Origin: an uncultured Prevotella sp.
GTDB taxonomy: Bacteria > Bacteroidota > Bacteroidia > Bacteroidales > Bacteroidaceae
Length of the DNA stretch: 64,000 nt
Assembly (NCBI GenBank): GCA_902798285.1
Contig: CADBVZ010000004.1
Location: 62,001 to 126,000, forward strand
Direction: 5' to 3'
Every line of letters begins with the position of its first letter. The stretch's first letter is position 1. This document shows, one piece after another, positions 43,583 to 52,102 of this stretch. The notes under the pieces were generated by a model that saw only the letters and a list, made by a program, of their open reading frames with translations, was not told the origin of the DNA and ran no database searches. A program made the translations under genes and the position numbers.

Positions 43583-43963
43583 TTAATCCATTTCACTGAT
43601 AAATGCATCCAAGGAACGACGGTCTTTCTTCGTGGGACGACCGGTCCCCCTAGCACGATTTACAAACCCGCTAATACGAGTCATTTCCAAGAGTTCGTAT
43701 TCTTCTGGAGCAGTTACGTTCTCATAGATCTCTGGAAGCAACTTAGCCCCTACACGCTGTTCAATGGTTTTCAGAATACGAAAGGAATAGGTTATCGGTG
43801 GTTTTCTCACACTTACGGTCTCACCGCATTTCACCATACGCGAAGGCTTGACATTGACGCCATCAATGGTTACACGTCCGTTCTTGCAGGCATCGGCCGC
43901 AATCGTGCGGGTCTTGAAGATTCGTGCCGCCCATAACCACTTGTCAATCCTTGCTTCTTCCAT
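43583..43963 (-). CDS. S4-domain RNA-binding protein, Hsp15-like
   Basis: A 126-aa protein with an N-terminal S4 domain (RIDKWLWAARIFKTRTIAADACKNG, split here for length as RIDKWLWAARIF and KNGRVTIDGV). The C-terminus is basic. Hsp15 (HslR) binds stalled 50S subunits carrying nascent chains in E. coli. Its neighbour pth hydrolyses peptidyl-tRNA, so both may act in ribosome rescue. The start shares its first base with the pth stop (TAATG). Confidence 0.88.
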   Translation of the reverse strand: MEEARIDKWLWAARIFKTRTIAADACKNGRVTIDGVNVKPSRMVKCGETVSVRKPPITYSFRILKTIEQRVGAKLLPEIYENVTAPEEYELLEMTRISGFVNRARGTGRPTKKDRRSLDAFISEMD

Positions 43964-44535
43964 TATTTCTTCCCAAGTTTGTTAAACTGGTTCATCGTAA
44001 TATCGATACCCGCCAGAACAAATGACTTGATAATCTCTACTGCCGTATCAATAGAAGGCTGAAGAGTTTTAAGATCCTCCTCGTCATACTTCCCGAGCAC
44101 CCAGTCTACCTGCATACCCTTGGGAAAGTCATTACCAATACCCATACGAAGACGGGCATAGTCCTGACCAATAAGTTGCTGAATATGTCCCAATCCGTTA
44201 TGCCCGCCATTAGAGCCTCCCGCTTTAAGGCGGAAAGCTCCTAAAGGAAGGGCGACATCGTCACTGATAACCAGCAGACGAGATTGTTCAATATTTTCCT
44301 TGTTCATCCAATAGCGTACAGCATTACCACTAAGATTCATAAATGTGGAGGGCTTGAGCAAGAACACCTTACGACCTTTCAACGACGTCTCGGCTACGAA
44401 GCCATAACGACGATCGCAGAAAACAATATTGGATGCCTTAGCAAAAGCATCCAATACCATAAAACCTGTGTTGTGGCGGGTCATCTCGTACTCGTCGCCG
44501 ATATTTCCCAATCCAACAATCAAGAACTTGTCCAT
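43963..44535 (-). CDS. pth: Peptidyl-tRNA hydrolase
   Basis: A 190-aa enzyme that frees tRNA from dropped-off peptides. Catalytic and binding motifs are [18 protein letters not shown] (His and Asn), [18 protein letters not shown] and [13 protein letters not shown]. Full length. It follows rplY by 30 nt and overlaps the S4 gene by one base. Confidence 0.96.
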   Translation of the reverse strand: MDKFLIVGLGNIGDEYEMTRHNTGFMVLDAFAKASNIVFCDRRYGFVAETSLKGRKVFLLKPSTFMNLSGNAVRYWMNKENIEQSRLLVISDDVALPLGAFRLKAGGSNGGHNGLGHIQQLIGQDYARLRMGIGNDFPKGMQVDWVLGKYDEEDLKTLQPSIDTAVEIIKSFVLAGIDITMNQFNKLGKK

Positions 44536-44565
44536 GCTGTAAAGCTATTAGCTTTTAGCTCGTGA

Positions 44566-45171
44566 TTACTGAGCGGCCTCCTCACCTGCAGCAGCTGCAG
44601 AACGAGAAGCACGTGTAGCCTTCACTGAGCAAACAACAACCTGAGCAGGAGTAGCAATCTCCAGGCCCTCGAAGTTCAGCTCTGCCACCTTGATAGCCTT
44701 GCCAAGCTTCAACTCGGTTACGTCGATTTCAAGCTCCTCAGGAATCTGCTTGTAAGGAGCGGTAACGTTCAACTTACGAACAGCCTGACTCAGGCGACCA
44801 CCATCGCGAACACCCTGAGCATGACCACTCAGCTTCACGGGGATACCAATAGTAATGGGCTTGGTCTCATTTACCTCGAAGAAATCGATGTGCAGCAGAG
44901 CATCCGTTGTGGGATGGAACTGCAGCTCCTTGATAACAGCCTTGTGAGCCTCACCATCGATAGTCAGGTTTACCACATATACATGCGGGGTATAAACAGC
45001 CTTACGCAGCTGAGCAGCGGGGATAGCGAAAGCCAGAGCCTCGGGCAGACCGTTCTCACCTTTCTTCTCACCATACAGATTACAGGGAACAAGTCCCTCC
45101 TTGCGCAACTCTTTGGTTGCCTTCTTACCAGTTGTGGCACGCTTCTGGCCACTTACGCTGATTTCTTTCAT
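44566..45171 (-). CDS. rplY: 50S ribosomal protein L25 / Ctc-type
   Basis: A 201-aa protein of the long (TL5/Ctc) form that binds 5S rRNA. Marks are the N-terminal VSGQKRATTGKKATKELRKEG, VPCNLYGEK, and LHIDFFEVNETKPI followed by a beta C-terminal domain and an Ala-rich tail. It is first in the run rplY-pth-S4-CaCA-yhhQ-queF and has a consensus promoter 90 nt upstream with a GC hairpin (CGGCA-AGA-TGCCG) in the leader. Confidence 0.94.
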   Translation of the reverse strand: MKEISVSGQKRATTGKKATKELRKEGLVPCNLYGEKKGENGLPEALAFAIPAAQLRKAVYTPHVYVVNLTIDGEAHKAVIKELQFHPTTDALLHIDFFEVNETKPITIGIPVKLSGHAQGVRDGGRLSQAVRKLNVTAPYKQIPEELEIDVTELKLGKAIKVAELNFEGLEIATPAQVVVCSVKATRASRSAAAAGEEAAQ

Positions 45172-45261
45172 AACTTGTGTTACTCTAAATTAAGTTGTTA
45201 ATAATACGTTTTGCTTAATTCGCCATCACACGAATCCCGGCATCTTGCCGAAAAAGCGGTG

Positions 45262-45293
45262 CAAAGGTAGTACTTTTTTTGTTTTCATGCAAA
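45262..45293 (-). promoter_or_regulatory. Promoter of the rplY operon
   Basis: The minus strand reads TTTG, 20-nt spacer, TACCTTTG: a full consensus match. The leader is about 85 nt. Confidence 0.82.
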
Positions 45294-45373
45294 CAAAATC
45301 AAAAAAAAGTGATAAATGTCAAGGCTTTATTAAAAAAATAACGGTTTTTCTTGCAGATTTAAAGGAAAATACC

Positions 45374-45381
45374 TACCTTTG
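45374..45381 (+). promoter_or_regulatory. -7 box of the nusB operon
   Basis: TACCTTTG followed by CAG, 47 nt before the ATG at 45429. A TTGC lies near the -33 position. It is divergent from the rplY promoter about 80 bp away. Confidence 0.7.
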
Positions 45382-45428
45382 CAGTTGCATATATATAATA
45401 AAGTAAAACGTAAATTGCATCAAGTGAG

Positions 45429-46430
45429 ATGATTAACAGAGAAATTATTCGTATTAAAATTGTTCAGTTAACCTACGCTTACTATCAAAACGGTAACAAG
45501 AACATCGACTCGGCTGAGAAAGAACTATTCTTCAGTCTATCAAAAGCTTATGACCTTTACAACTTATTGTTAGGACTCATCGTAGCCATTACTAAGGAGG
45601 CCGGACGCCGTCTGGAACTTATTCAGGCCAGGGCAACACGTGAAGGAAAGGCCAACCCTTCTAGAAAATTTGTATTCAACCGCTTCGCCCTGCAACTGAG
45701 CGAGAATAAAGAGTTGAACGATTTTCTGAGTACCCAGAAGATTAGCTGGGACGACTCTGCAACTTTTGTTGGTCAGCTCTTCGAGAAGATTGAACAGAGT
45801 GAGATTTATCAGGATTACATGAATAGTACAGAGGACAGCTACGATGCTGATCGCGAGTTGTGGCGTAAGCTCTATAAAGCTTTCATCCAGGAGAACGACG
45901 AACTCGACACCATTCTCGAGGATCAGAGTCTCTATTGGAACGATGATAAAGAGATCGTCGACACCTTCGTCATCAAGACCATTAAACGTTTCAATGAGCA
46001 AGACGGTGCCAAACAGGAACTTCTACCCGAATGGGATAGCGATGAGGAAAAAGACTTCGCCCGCAAACTGTTCCGTGCAGCCATCCTCAATGCTGATGAG
46101 TATCAGCACTACATGAGCGAGGCATCTCGTAACTGGGATTTCTCCCGTTTGGCTTTCATGGACATTATTCTTATGCAAATTGCCATTGCCGAAATGATGA
46201 CCCTGCCTAACGTGCCCATCAATGTTACCATCAACGAATATGTAGAAATCGCCAAACTTTACTCTACACACAAGAGCGGCGGTTATATCAATGGCATGCT
46301 TGATGCCATCGCACGTAACCTCGTGAATACAGGTCGACTGATGAAGCACATGGATCCTGTCAAGGAGCATGCCAAGAAGTCAAATGAGGAAACGCCAAAA
46401 GTAAAAATGAGACCAAGAATCAAAAAATAA
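45429..46430 (+). CDS. nusB: Transcription antitermination factor NusB (long Bacteroidetes form)
   Basis: A 333-aa protein whose C-terminal half carries the NusB fold (FARKLFRAAILNADEY, FSRLAFMDIILMQIAIAEM, NVTINEYVEIAKLYS and GYINGMLDAIARNL). Classical NusB is about 140 aa; the N-terminal 150-200 residues are an extra helical part (starting INREIIRIKIVQLTYAYYQ) seen in Bacteroidetes. It binds boxA RNA with NusE to support rRNA transcription. First gene of the nusB-yajC-ybbR-coaE-DUF5606 run, 13 nt before yajC. Confidence 0.92.
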   Translation: MINREIIRIKIVQLTYAYYQNGNKNIDSAEKELFFSLSKAYDLYNLLLGLIVAITKEAGRRLELIQARATREGKANPSRKFVFNRFALQLSENKELNDFLSTQKISWDDSATFVGQLFEKIEQSEIYQDYMNSTEDSYDADRELWRKLYKAFIQENDELDTILEDQSLYWNDDKEIVDTFVIKTIKRFNEQDGAKQELLPEWDSDEEKDFARKLFRAAILNADEYQHYMSEASRNWDFSRLAFMDIILMQIAIAEMMTLPNVPINVTINEYVEIAKLYSTHKSGGYINGMLDAIARNLVNTGRLMKHMDPVKEHAKKSNEETPKVKMRPRIKK

Positions 46431-46443
46431 TTAATTTTATAAT

Positions 46444-46758
46444 ATGATGAATTTAGTATTAGTTGCGCAAGCATCACAAGGAAGCGGTATGAGTATGATT
46501 ATTATGATGGTGGCCATCTTTGCCATCATGTGGTTTTTCATGATCAAACCCCAGCAGAAGAAACAAAAGGAAATCCAGAAGTTCCAGAACGAACTGACAG
46601 AGGGTACCGAGGTAGTAACGGGCGGTGGCATCCACGGCACAGTAAAGAGCATCGACCTGACCAAGAACACGGTCGACGTAAAGATTGCACGTGACGTTGT
46701 TATCACTGTCGAGAAGACTTCTGTTTTCGCTTCGGTACAGCAGCAACAGCAAAAGTAA
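46444..46758 (+). CDS. yajC: Preprotein translocase accessory subunit YajC
   Basis: A 104-aa protein with one N-terminal membrane helix (MIIMMVAIFAIMWFFMI) followed directly by KPQQKKQKE, the classical YajC mark, and a beta domain (EGTEVVTGGGIHGTVKSI). YajC associates with SecDF. It ends in a Gln-rich tail. Its gene lies 31 nt before the ybbR-like gene. Confidence 0.95.
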   Translation: MMNLVLVAQASQGSGMSMIIMMVAIFAIMWFFMIKPQQKKQKEIQKFQNELTEGTEVVTGGGIHGTVKSIDLTKNTVDVKIARDVVITVEKTSVFASVQQQQQK

Positions 46759-46789
46759 TCCTTCGATAAGCTCAGGAATCAAATAAAGA

Positions 46790-47770
46790 ATGGCAAAAAA
46801 GGTGTGGCATTTGGTCAGGAACTTTTTGTTCAGCAAGGCGAACAAAGAGCTTTTGATTTTTTTATTCTTTCTAGTTCTCGCTGGTATATTCTGGTTAAAC
46901 CTGACCTTAAGCGAGACCTATGAAAAGGAGTTTGCCATCCCCGTATCAGTTGTAGGCATTCCTAAGAATGCTGTGCTCACATCCGACGAAACAGATACTG
47001 TCAAGATGACTATCCGCGACAAGGGACTAACTCTGCTTACCTATTTATATGGCGATCCTATCAAGAAGATTAACATTAACTTCCGCACCTACTCCAAGAA
47101 CAATGGTACGGGATCAGTGTCGGCACAGGATTTGCAGAAGATGGTTTACCAGCAATTGGCCAGCGGATCGAGAATCACGAGCGTAAAGCCCGAACGACTG
47201 GAATTTTTCTACAACTATGGTGCCAAGAAAAGAGTACCCGTCAGGTGGAGTGGCCGTGTCATTCCTGAAGAGTTATTCTTCATCACCCGCGTCGAATACT
47301 CACCTGACAGTGTCACCATCTACGCATCCGATGAGAAACTCGACAGTATTAATATGGTATATACTGAGCAGTTGAACTACGTCAACTTCCGCGACACGCT
47401 GATTGCCAACTGTGAGCTCAACAAGATGAAAGGTGTGAAGATGGTACCTGACCATGTGAAGGTTACCTTTTTCACTGACGTGCTGACTGAAGAAAGGATA
47501 GAAGGTATCCCTGTCATTGGTATCAACATGCCAGAGGGCCTACAGCTCAGAACATTCCCTGCAAAGGTCACCGTAAGTTTCGTTACAGGCGTGAGCACTT
47601 ACCGTCAACTGAAGCAGGAGGACTTCACTGTCATCGCTGATTACAACGAGATCAGGAAGAATCCATCGGAGAAATGCCACATTTATCTGAAAGAAGTGCC
47701 TAGAGGCATCTCCAAGGCAAAGCTTGAAATATCATCAGTAGACTACCTGATAGAGTCAGAGGCCAAATGA
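46790..47770 (+). CDS. YbbR-like (CdaR-type) membrane protein
   Basis: A 326-aa protein with one N-terminal membrane helix (LLIFLFFLVLAGIFWLNL) and a long outer region made of repeated YbbR beta domains (EKEFAIPVSVVGIPKN; AKKRVPVRWSGRV; RIEGIPVIGINMPEGL). In Firmicutes YbbR/CdaR regulates the diadenylate cyclase CdaA; no cyclase gene is in the window. The stop overlaps the coaE start by 4 nt. Confidence 0.82.
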   Translation: MAKKVWHLVRNFLFSKANKELLIFLFFLVLAGIFWLNLTLSETYEKEFAIPVSVVGIPKNAVLTSDETDTVKMTIRDKGLTLLTYLYGDPIKKININFRTYSKNNGTGSVSAQDLQKMVYQQLASGSRITSVKPERLEFFYNYGAKKRVPVRWSGRVIPEELFFITRVEYSPDSVTIYASDEKLDSINMVYTEQLNYVNFRDTLIANCELNKMKGVKMVPDHVKVTFFTDVLTEERIEGIPVIGINMPEGLQLRTFPAKVTVSFVTGVSTYRQLKQEDFTVIADYNEIRKNPSEKCHIYLKEVPRGISKAKLEISSVDYLIESEAK

Positions 47771-48357
47771 AGATAGGCATAGCAGGAGGTATCGGTAGCG
47801 GCAAGAGCTACGTGTGCCAGAAGATTGAACAACGAGGTTTTGAAATCTACGATTGTGACCGGGCTGCCAAAAGACTTATCCGCCAGTCGGCTGATATCAG
47901 GCAACGTCTTATCTCACTGATTGGTCCTGAGGCATACGAGGTGACAACCGACGAAAATGGAGCAGCCAACTACATTCTTAACAAGAGTGCCGTAGCCCGA
48001 TTTCTACTTGCTTCGGAAAGCAATGCCAAAGCCATCGATGCTATTGTACACCCCGCCGTATTCAAGGACTTCGAGGAAAGCGGACTGCAGTGGATGGAGA
48101 GCGCGCTTATGTTTGACTCTGGTGCCAACAGCCTTGTCGACAAGGTCATTGCTGTTGTAGCTCCCAAGGAGGTACGTATTCAGCGGGTCATGGCTCGCGA
48201 CCACATCTCTCGCGAAAAAGTATTGGAGTGGATGGGACGCCAGATGGACCAGGAGGAGATCATCAAACGGTCGGATTTCGTAATCATCAACGATGGAAAG
48301 ACAAATATTGACGAACAATTAAATAAAATCATTATTCAATGCAACAGATTATTTTAG
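47767..48357 (+). CDS. coaE: Dephospho-CoA kinase
   Basis: A 196-aa P-loop kinase that phosphorylates the ribose 3' hydroxyl of dephospho-CoA, the last step in CoA synthesis. The P-loop is GGIGSGKSY, the substrate motif YDCDRAAKRL follows, and the lid has the RVMARDHIS block. It overlaps ybbR by 4 nt and the DUF5606 gene by 19 nt, so it sits tightly inside one operon. Confidence 0.95.
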   Translation: MKIGIAGGIGSGKSYVCQKIEQRGFEIYDCDRAAKRLIRQSADIRQRLISLIGPEAYEVTTDENGAANYILNKSAVARFLLASESNAKAIDAIVHPAVFKDFEESGLQWMESALMFDSGANSLVDKVIAVVAPKEVRIQRVMARDHISREKVLEWMGRQMDQEEIIKRSDFVIINDGKTNIDEQLNKIIIQCNRLF

Positions 48358-48764
48358 CAATCGCCGGAAAGCCCGGCCTTTACAAACTCGTATCAAGAGG
48401 CAATAACAACCTCATTGTCGAGGCTCTCGACGCTACACATAAGCGCATGCCCGCCTTTGGCACAGAGCGCATTACTTCACTGAACGATATCGCCATGTTC
48501 ACTGAGACCGATGACGTGCCACTGATGGACGTGCTCGACAACCTGAAAAAACTAGAAGACGGCAAGAAAGCCTGTATTAATGAGAAGAAGGCCTCTGGAG
48601 AGGAGCTCCGAGCCTACTTCAGCAAAGTGCTGCCAGAATGGGATCAGGATCGTGTACAGAACAGTCATATTAAAAAGCTCATTACCTGGTACAACATCCT
48701 CGTAGAAGCTGGTCTTACCGACTTTAAAGACCCCGAAGAGGCTGAGACTGCCGAAGAAAAGTAA
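48339..48764 (+). CDS. DUF5606-family protein
   Basis: A 141-aa acidic protein starting MQQIILAIAGKPGLYKLVS, with LDATHKRMPAFG, EDVPLMDVL-like and a helical C-terminal half (DRVQNSHIKKLITWYNILV) ending in an acidic tail. It matches the Bacteroidetes-only family DUF5606 that commonly lies after coaE. Function unknown; the helical end could be a protein- or RNA-contact region. It is last in the nusB operon and followed by a strong terminator. Confidence 0.88.
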   Translation: MQQIILAIAGKPGLYKLVSRGNNNLIVEALDATHKRMPAFGTERITSLNDIAMFTETDDVPLMDVLDNLKKLEDGKKACINEKKASGEELRAYFSKVLPEWDQDRVQNSHIKKLITWYNILVEAGLTDFKDPEEAETAEEK

Positions 48765-48771
48765 ATCAAAT

Positions 48772-48815
48772 AATCCCTGCAAGAGAAACAAACAACCTTG
48801 CAGGGATTTTCTTTT
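48772..48815 (+). terminator. Terminator of the nusB-DUF5606 operon
   Basis: A perfect 12-bp stem AATCCCTGCAAG/CTTGCAGGGATT with a 13-nt loop is followed by TTTCTTTTTC. Confidence 0.92.
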
Positions 48816-48915
48816 TCATTGTTTTCCTTTTGAGAGAAAATGGAAAAACAAAATCTCTATATATTATAATAAGGTATATAGATATGTCAGCGAGCCCTTT
48901 GTTTATAGGTAAAAC

Positions 48916-48927
48916 GTAAACGTTTAC
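48916..48927. promoter_or_regulatory. Palindrome GTAAACGTTTAC, LacI-family operator-like
   Basis: A perfect 12-bp palindrome with central CG, like operators of the LacI/GalR family. It is centred about 52 bp upstream of the -7 box of the following susC gene, a position that suits activation more than blockage. Confidence 0.55.
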
Positions 48928-48972
48928 AATGGAAATTAACAAAAAAAGGGTAATATATCTTAAAAAATATCG

Positions 48973-48980
48973 TATCTTTG
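48973..48980 (+). promoter_or_regulatory. -7 box of the second susC-susD operon
   Basis: TATCTTTG followed by CCACC, 82 nt before the ATG at 49063. There is no TTTG at the -33 position, so an activator is likely. Confidence 0.68.
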
Positions 48981-49062
48981 CCACCGAATTCAACATCTAT
49001 TGAAGATCAAAACAAAAAATATCTCATTAATTAATAAATTTGTGTAACTAAAACTAACGTGT

Positions 49063-52000
49063 ATGAATCATCAAATCAAAAGAGCCACAATGGCTTTGCT
49101 TTTGTCTGTGTTCTGCTTCGTTGCTTACGCTCAGAAGTCAGTCACGGGTACAGTGAAGGATGCTACAGGTGAGCCCATGATTGGTGTAAGTATTCTCGTA
49201 GACGGCACTACCATCGGTGCAGTGACCGACTTCGACGGTAACTTTACCATCAAGGACGTTCCTGAGAACGGCGTTCTTAAGATCTCTTACATCGGTTACA
49301 AGGATCAGAAGATTGCTGTAGCCGGAAAGAGCAGTTTCAACGTAACCATGCAGGAAGATGCTGCAGCACTCGACGAAATCGTGGTAGTGGGTTACGGAAC
49401 AATGAAGAAGAAGGACCTGACGGGTTCTGTTTCGAGCGTGAAGACCGACGACCTGCAGAAGGTGGCTGGTGCCAACGTGCTGAGTGCCATGCAGGCCAAG
49501 GTGCCTGGTGTGGACTTGCAGCAGACCAACGGCGGTCAGGCCGGTGAGGGTGTAAGCATGACCCTGCGTGGTAACCGCTCACTCTTGGCTGGTAATGGCC
49601 CGCTGGTAATCGTGGACGGTGTGGAGTACGGCTCAACGGTCGACATCCCCGCCAGCGACATCGAGTCGATGGATATCCTGAAGGATGCTGCCTCTACCGC
49701 TATCTACGGTACGAAGGGTGCTAACGGTGTGATCCTGATCACCACCAAGCGCGGTAAGGCCGGTAAGACCTCTGTGACCTTCAACGGCTACCTCTCTTTC
49801 AACAGCGCTACAGGTATCGTGAAGCCCATGTACGGCGACAAGGAGGTACAGCGCCTGCTCGACAAGAAGGACTATGAGACTGCAGCTGCCAACGGCTGGA
49901 ACTTCGCCAAAACGGCTACTCCCGCCGACGTGCTGACCTTCACTCTGGAGGACGGTACCGAGACTCTCTCTATCTACAACGACAAGAGCTATACCGACTG
50001 GCTCGACATGGTGCTCGACAACAGTGTTTCGCAGAACTACGAGGTGGCTGTTCAGGGCGGTAACGAGAAGACCAACTTCAACGTGTCGATGGCAGCTATG
50101 GACGATCAGGGTTTGGTGAAGGGCGATGAGTACAAGCGTTATACCGGTCGTGCCAACATCGACCACCAGATCAATAAGATCGTGAAGATCGGTGCCAGCA
50201 TTTCTTACGCTTATAAGAGCAACGACAAGATGGCCGGCGGCGTGTTCAACCAGGCTCAGAAGATGACCACCATCACGCACGCTTACCTGAACGACGGCAG
50301 CATCAATGCTACCCCGAACCCCTGGTATTCAGCCCACTGCTCACCTCTGCTGAACGACGACGGTGCCTACCAGCGAAACATCGAGACTTCGCGCTTCTTC
50401 GGTAGCGGCTACCTGCAGCTGACCCCCCTGAAAGGATTGATGCTGAAGTCGCAGTTCACTGCCGACCGCAGCACATCACGCGACGGCTCATACGAAGACT
50501 ATCAGAGCCAGGTTCGTTATCAGGAGAACAAAGGTAGTTACATCTCAAATTCTCGTAGCACCAGCACCAAGTATGTATGGCAGAACACCGTTAACTACAA
50601 CAAGGAGATTGGCAAGCACGACTTTACCGTACTTGTGGGTCATGAAATGTCGCAAACAGTATCCGAGTCACTTAACGTAGCAGGTTTTGCAGGTTTTGAG
50701 CATTATTATAAGAGTTCTTTTTATGATGTAACAAAGATTGATAACCCAAGTAAATCTTCTGGCTACACCAAGACTTCGATGGTTTCATTCTTCGGACGTC
50801 TGAACTACTCGTTCGACGGTAAGTATCTGCTGCAGGCTTCGGTACGTGCCGATGGTTCTTCAGTACTCGCCGATGGTCATAAGTGGGGTTACTTCCCCTC
50901 TGTATCTGCCGGTTGGCGTATCTCTGAGGAGAGCTTCATGGCTGGCACCAAGTCTTGGCTCGACAACCTGAAACTCCGTGCTTCTTGGGGTCTCTCTGGT
51001 AACTCTGCCATCTCGGCTTACCAGACACTGGCCACCATCTCGTCTATCGTTCCTAACTCTACCGAGAAGGCTCCGATGACGATGGCTAACCCCGACCTGA
51101 CTTGGGAAAAGACCTCTGCACTCGACTTCGGTCTCGACTTCGCATTCATCAACGGCCGCATCTACGGTAGCGTTGACTACTATAACAGCAACACCTACGA
51201 CCTGCTGTACTACAAGACCGCTCCTCCCTCATCGGTATTCACCAGCACCATCTCTAACGTTGGTAAGACCAAGGGTAGCGGTTGGGAAATCTCTCTCGGC
51301 GCCATCCCCGTTAAGACCAAGGACTTCACTTGGGACCTGAACGCTTCGGCTACCTTCTCTAAGGACGAGGTTAAGGAGCTGGCTGACGGTATCGATCAGT
51401 TCGTGAACGGTATCAACATCCTGAAGGTGGGCGAGCCCGTATCGGCTTTCTACGCTTACGACATGGACGGCTGCTGGGGCATCGGTGAGTTCGACCAGTA
51501 CATGGCCTCACATCCCGGCTTCGAGAAGCCTCAGGCTGACTACGGCGATCCCGGTACTCCGAAGGTGATCGACACCAACGGTGACAACAAGATCGACGAC
51601 AGCGACAAGATCATTTACAACCGCAGCCCGAAGGCTATCCTGGGTCTGAGCACGACGCTGACCTACAAGGACTTCTCGCTGAGCGTACAGACCATGGCTC
51701 GCCTGGGTGGCTACATCAACTACAGCGGTTACGGACTCTACCTCTACGACAACGCCAACTGGGGCGACCTGAGCTACTGGACGCCTGAGAACCAGGGGGC
51801 CGACATCCCATCACCGGGTTGCGCTGGTACAACGCCGACCTTCTACAAGAGCTCTATCCAGATCCAGAAGGGCGACTACTTCAAGATCAAGGACATCACG
51901 CTGGCTTACAGTCTGCCGAAGAACCTCGTGAAGAAGGCTTTCATCAGCAACGTACGCGTCTATGCCTCTCTGAAGAACTACTTCACATTCAGTCACTTCG

Positions 52001-52083
52001 ACAACTACGATCCTGAGCGTGGCGGTTCCGTGAACTTCCCGCTGATGAAGCAGGCTGTGATTGGTCTTAACGTTACTTTCTAA
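49063..52083 (+). CDS. SusC/RagA-family TonB-dependent transporter (pair 2)
   Basis: A 1006-aa outer-membrane channel. Signal peptide (ending FVAYAQ), carboxypeptidase-D-like domain (VTGTVKDATGEPMIGVSI), TonB box region DEIVVVGYGTMKKKDLTG, plug with LVIVDGVEYG and STAIYGTKGANGVILITT, then a barrel ending MKQAVIGLNVTF. Codons are strongly biased to AAC, GAC, TAC, TTC and GGT, as in very highly expressed genes. A stretch at about 50520-50770 departs from this and uses TTT, TAT, GAT, AAA and AGT. Partner susD follows 19 nt later. Confidence 0.95.
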   Translation: MNHQIKRATMALLLSVFCFVAYAQKSVTGTVKDATGEPMIGVSILVDGTTIGAVTDFDGNFTIKDVPENGVLKISYIGYKDQKIAVAGKSSFNVTMQEDAAALDEIVVVGYGTMKKKDLTGSVSSVKTDDLQKVAGANVLSAMQAKVPGVDLQQTNGGQAGEGVSMTLRGNRSLLAGNGPLVIVDGVEYGSTVDIPASDIESMDILKDAASTAIYGTKGANGVILITTKRGKAGKTSVTFNGYLSFNSATGIVKPMYGDKEVQRLLDKKDYETAAANGWNFAKTATPADVLTFTLEDGTETLSIYNDKSYTDWLDMVLDNSVSQNYEVAVQGGNEKTNFNVSMAAMDDQGLVKGDEYKRYTGRANIDHQINKIVKIGASISYAYKSNDKMAGGVFNQAQKMTTITHAYLNDGSINATPNPWYSAHCSPLLNDDGAYQRNIETSRFFGSGYLQLTPLKGLMLKSQFTADRSTSRDGSYEDYQSQVRYQENKGSYISNSRSTSTKYVWQNTVNYNKEIGKHDFTVLVGHEMSQTVSESLNVAGFAGFEHYYKSSFYDVTKIDNPSKSSGYTKTSMVSFFGRLNYSFDGKYLLQASVRADGSSVLADGHKWGYFPSVSAGWRISEESFMAGTKSWLDNLKLRASWGLSGNSAISAYQTLATISSIVPNSTEKAPMTMANPDLTWEKTSALDFGLDFAFINGRIYGSVDYYNSNTYDLLYYKTAPPSSVFTSTISNVGKTKGSGWEISLGAIPVKTKDFTWDLNASATFSKDEVKELADGIDQFVNGINILKVGEPVSAFYAYDMDGCWGIGEFDQYMASHPGFEKPQADYGDPGTPKVIDTNGDNKIDDSDKIIYNRSPKAILGLSTTLTYKDFSLSVQTMARLGGYINYSGYGLYLYDNANWGDLSYWTPENQGADIPSPGCAGTTPTFYKSSIQIQKGDYFKIKDITLAYSLPKNLVKKAFISNVRVYASLKNYFTFSHFDNYDPERGGSVNFPLMKQAVIGLNVTF

Positions 52084-52102
52084 TCCAATAAAGAGAATCG
52101 AT

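Larger units (their letters stand above)
48765..49062. other. Gene-free stretch before susC (pair 2)
   Basis: It holds the DUF5606 terminator, an AT-rich part, a LacI-type operator-like palindrome, the susC -7 box and an 82-nt leader. I see no gene in it. Confidence 0.7.

Noticed and set aside
48766-48996. 76-codon minus-strand frame before susC
   Set aside because: It covers the terminator, the operator-like palindrome and the susC -7 box, all better explained as regulatory DNA.
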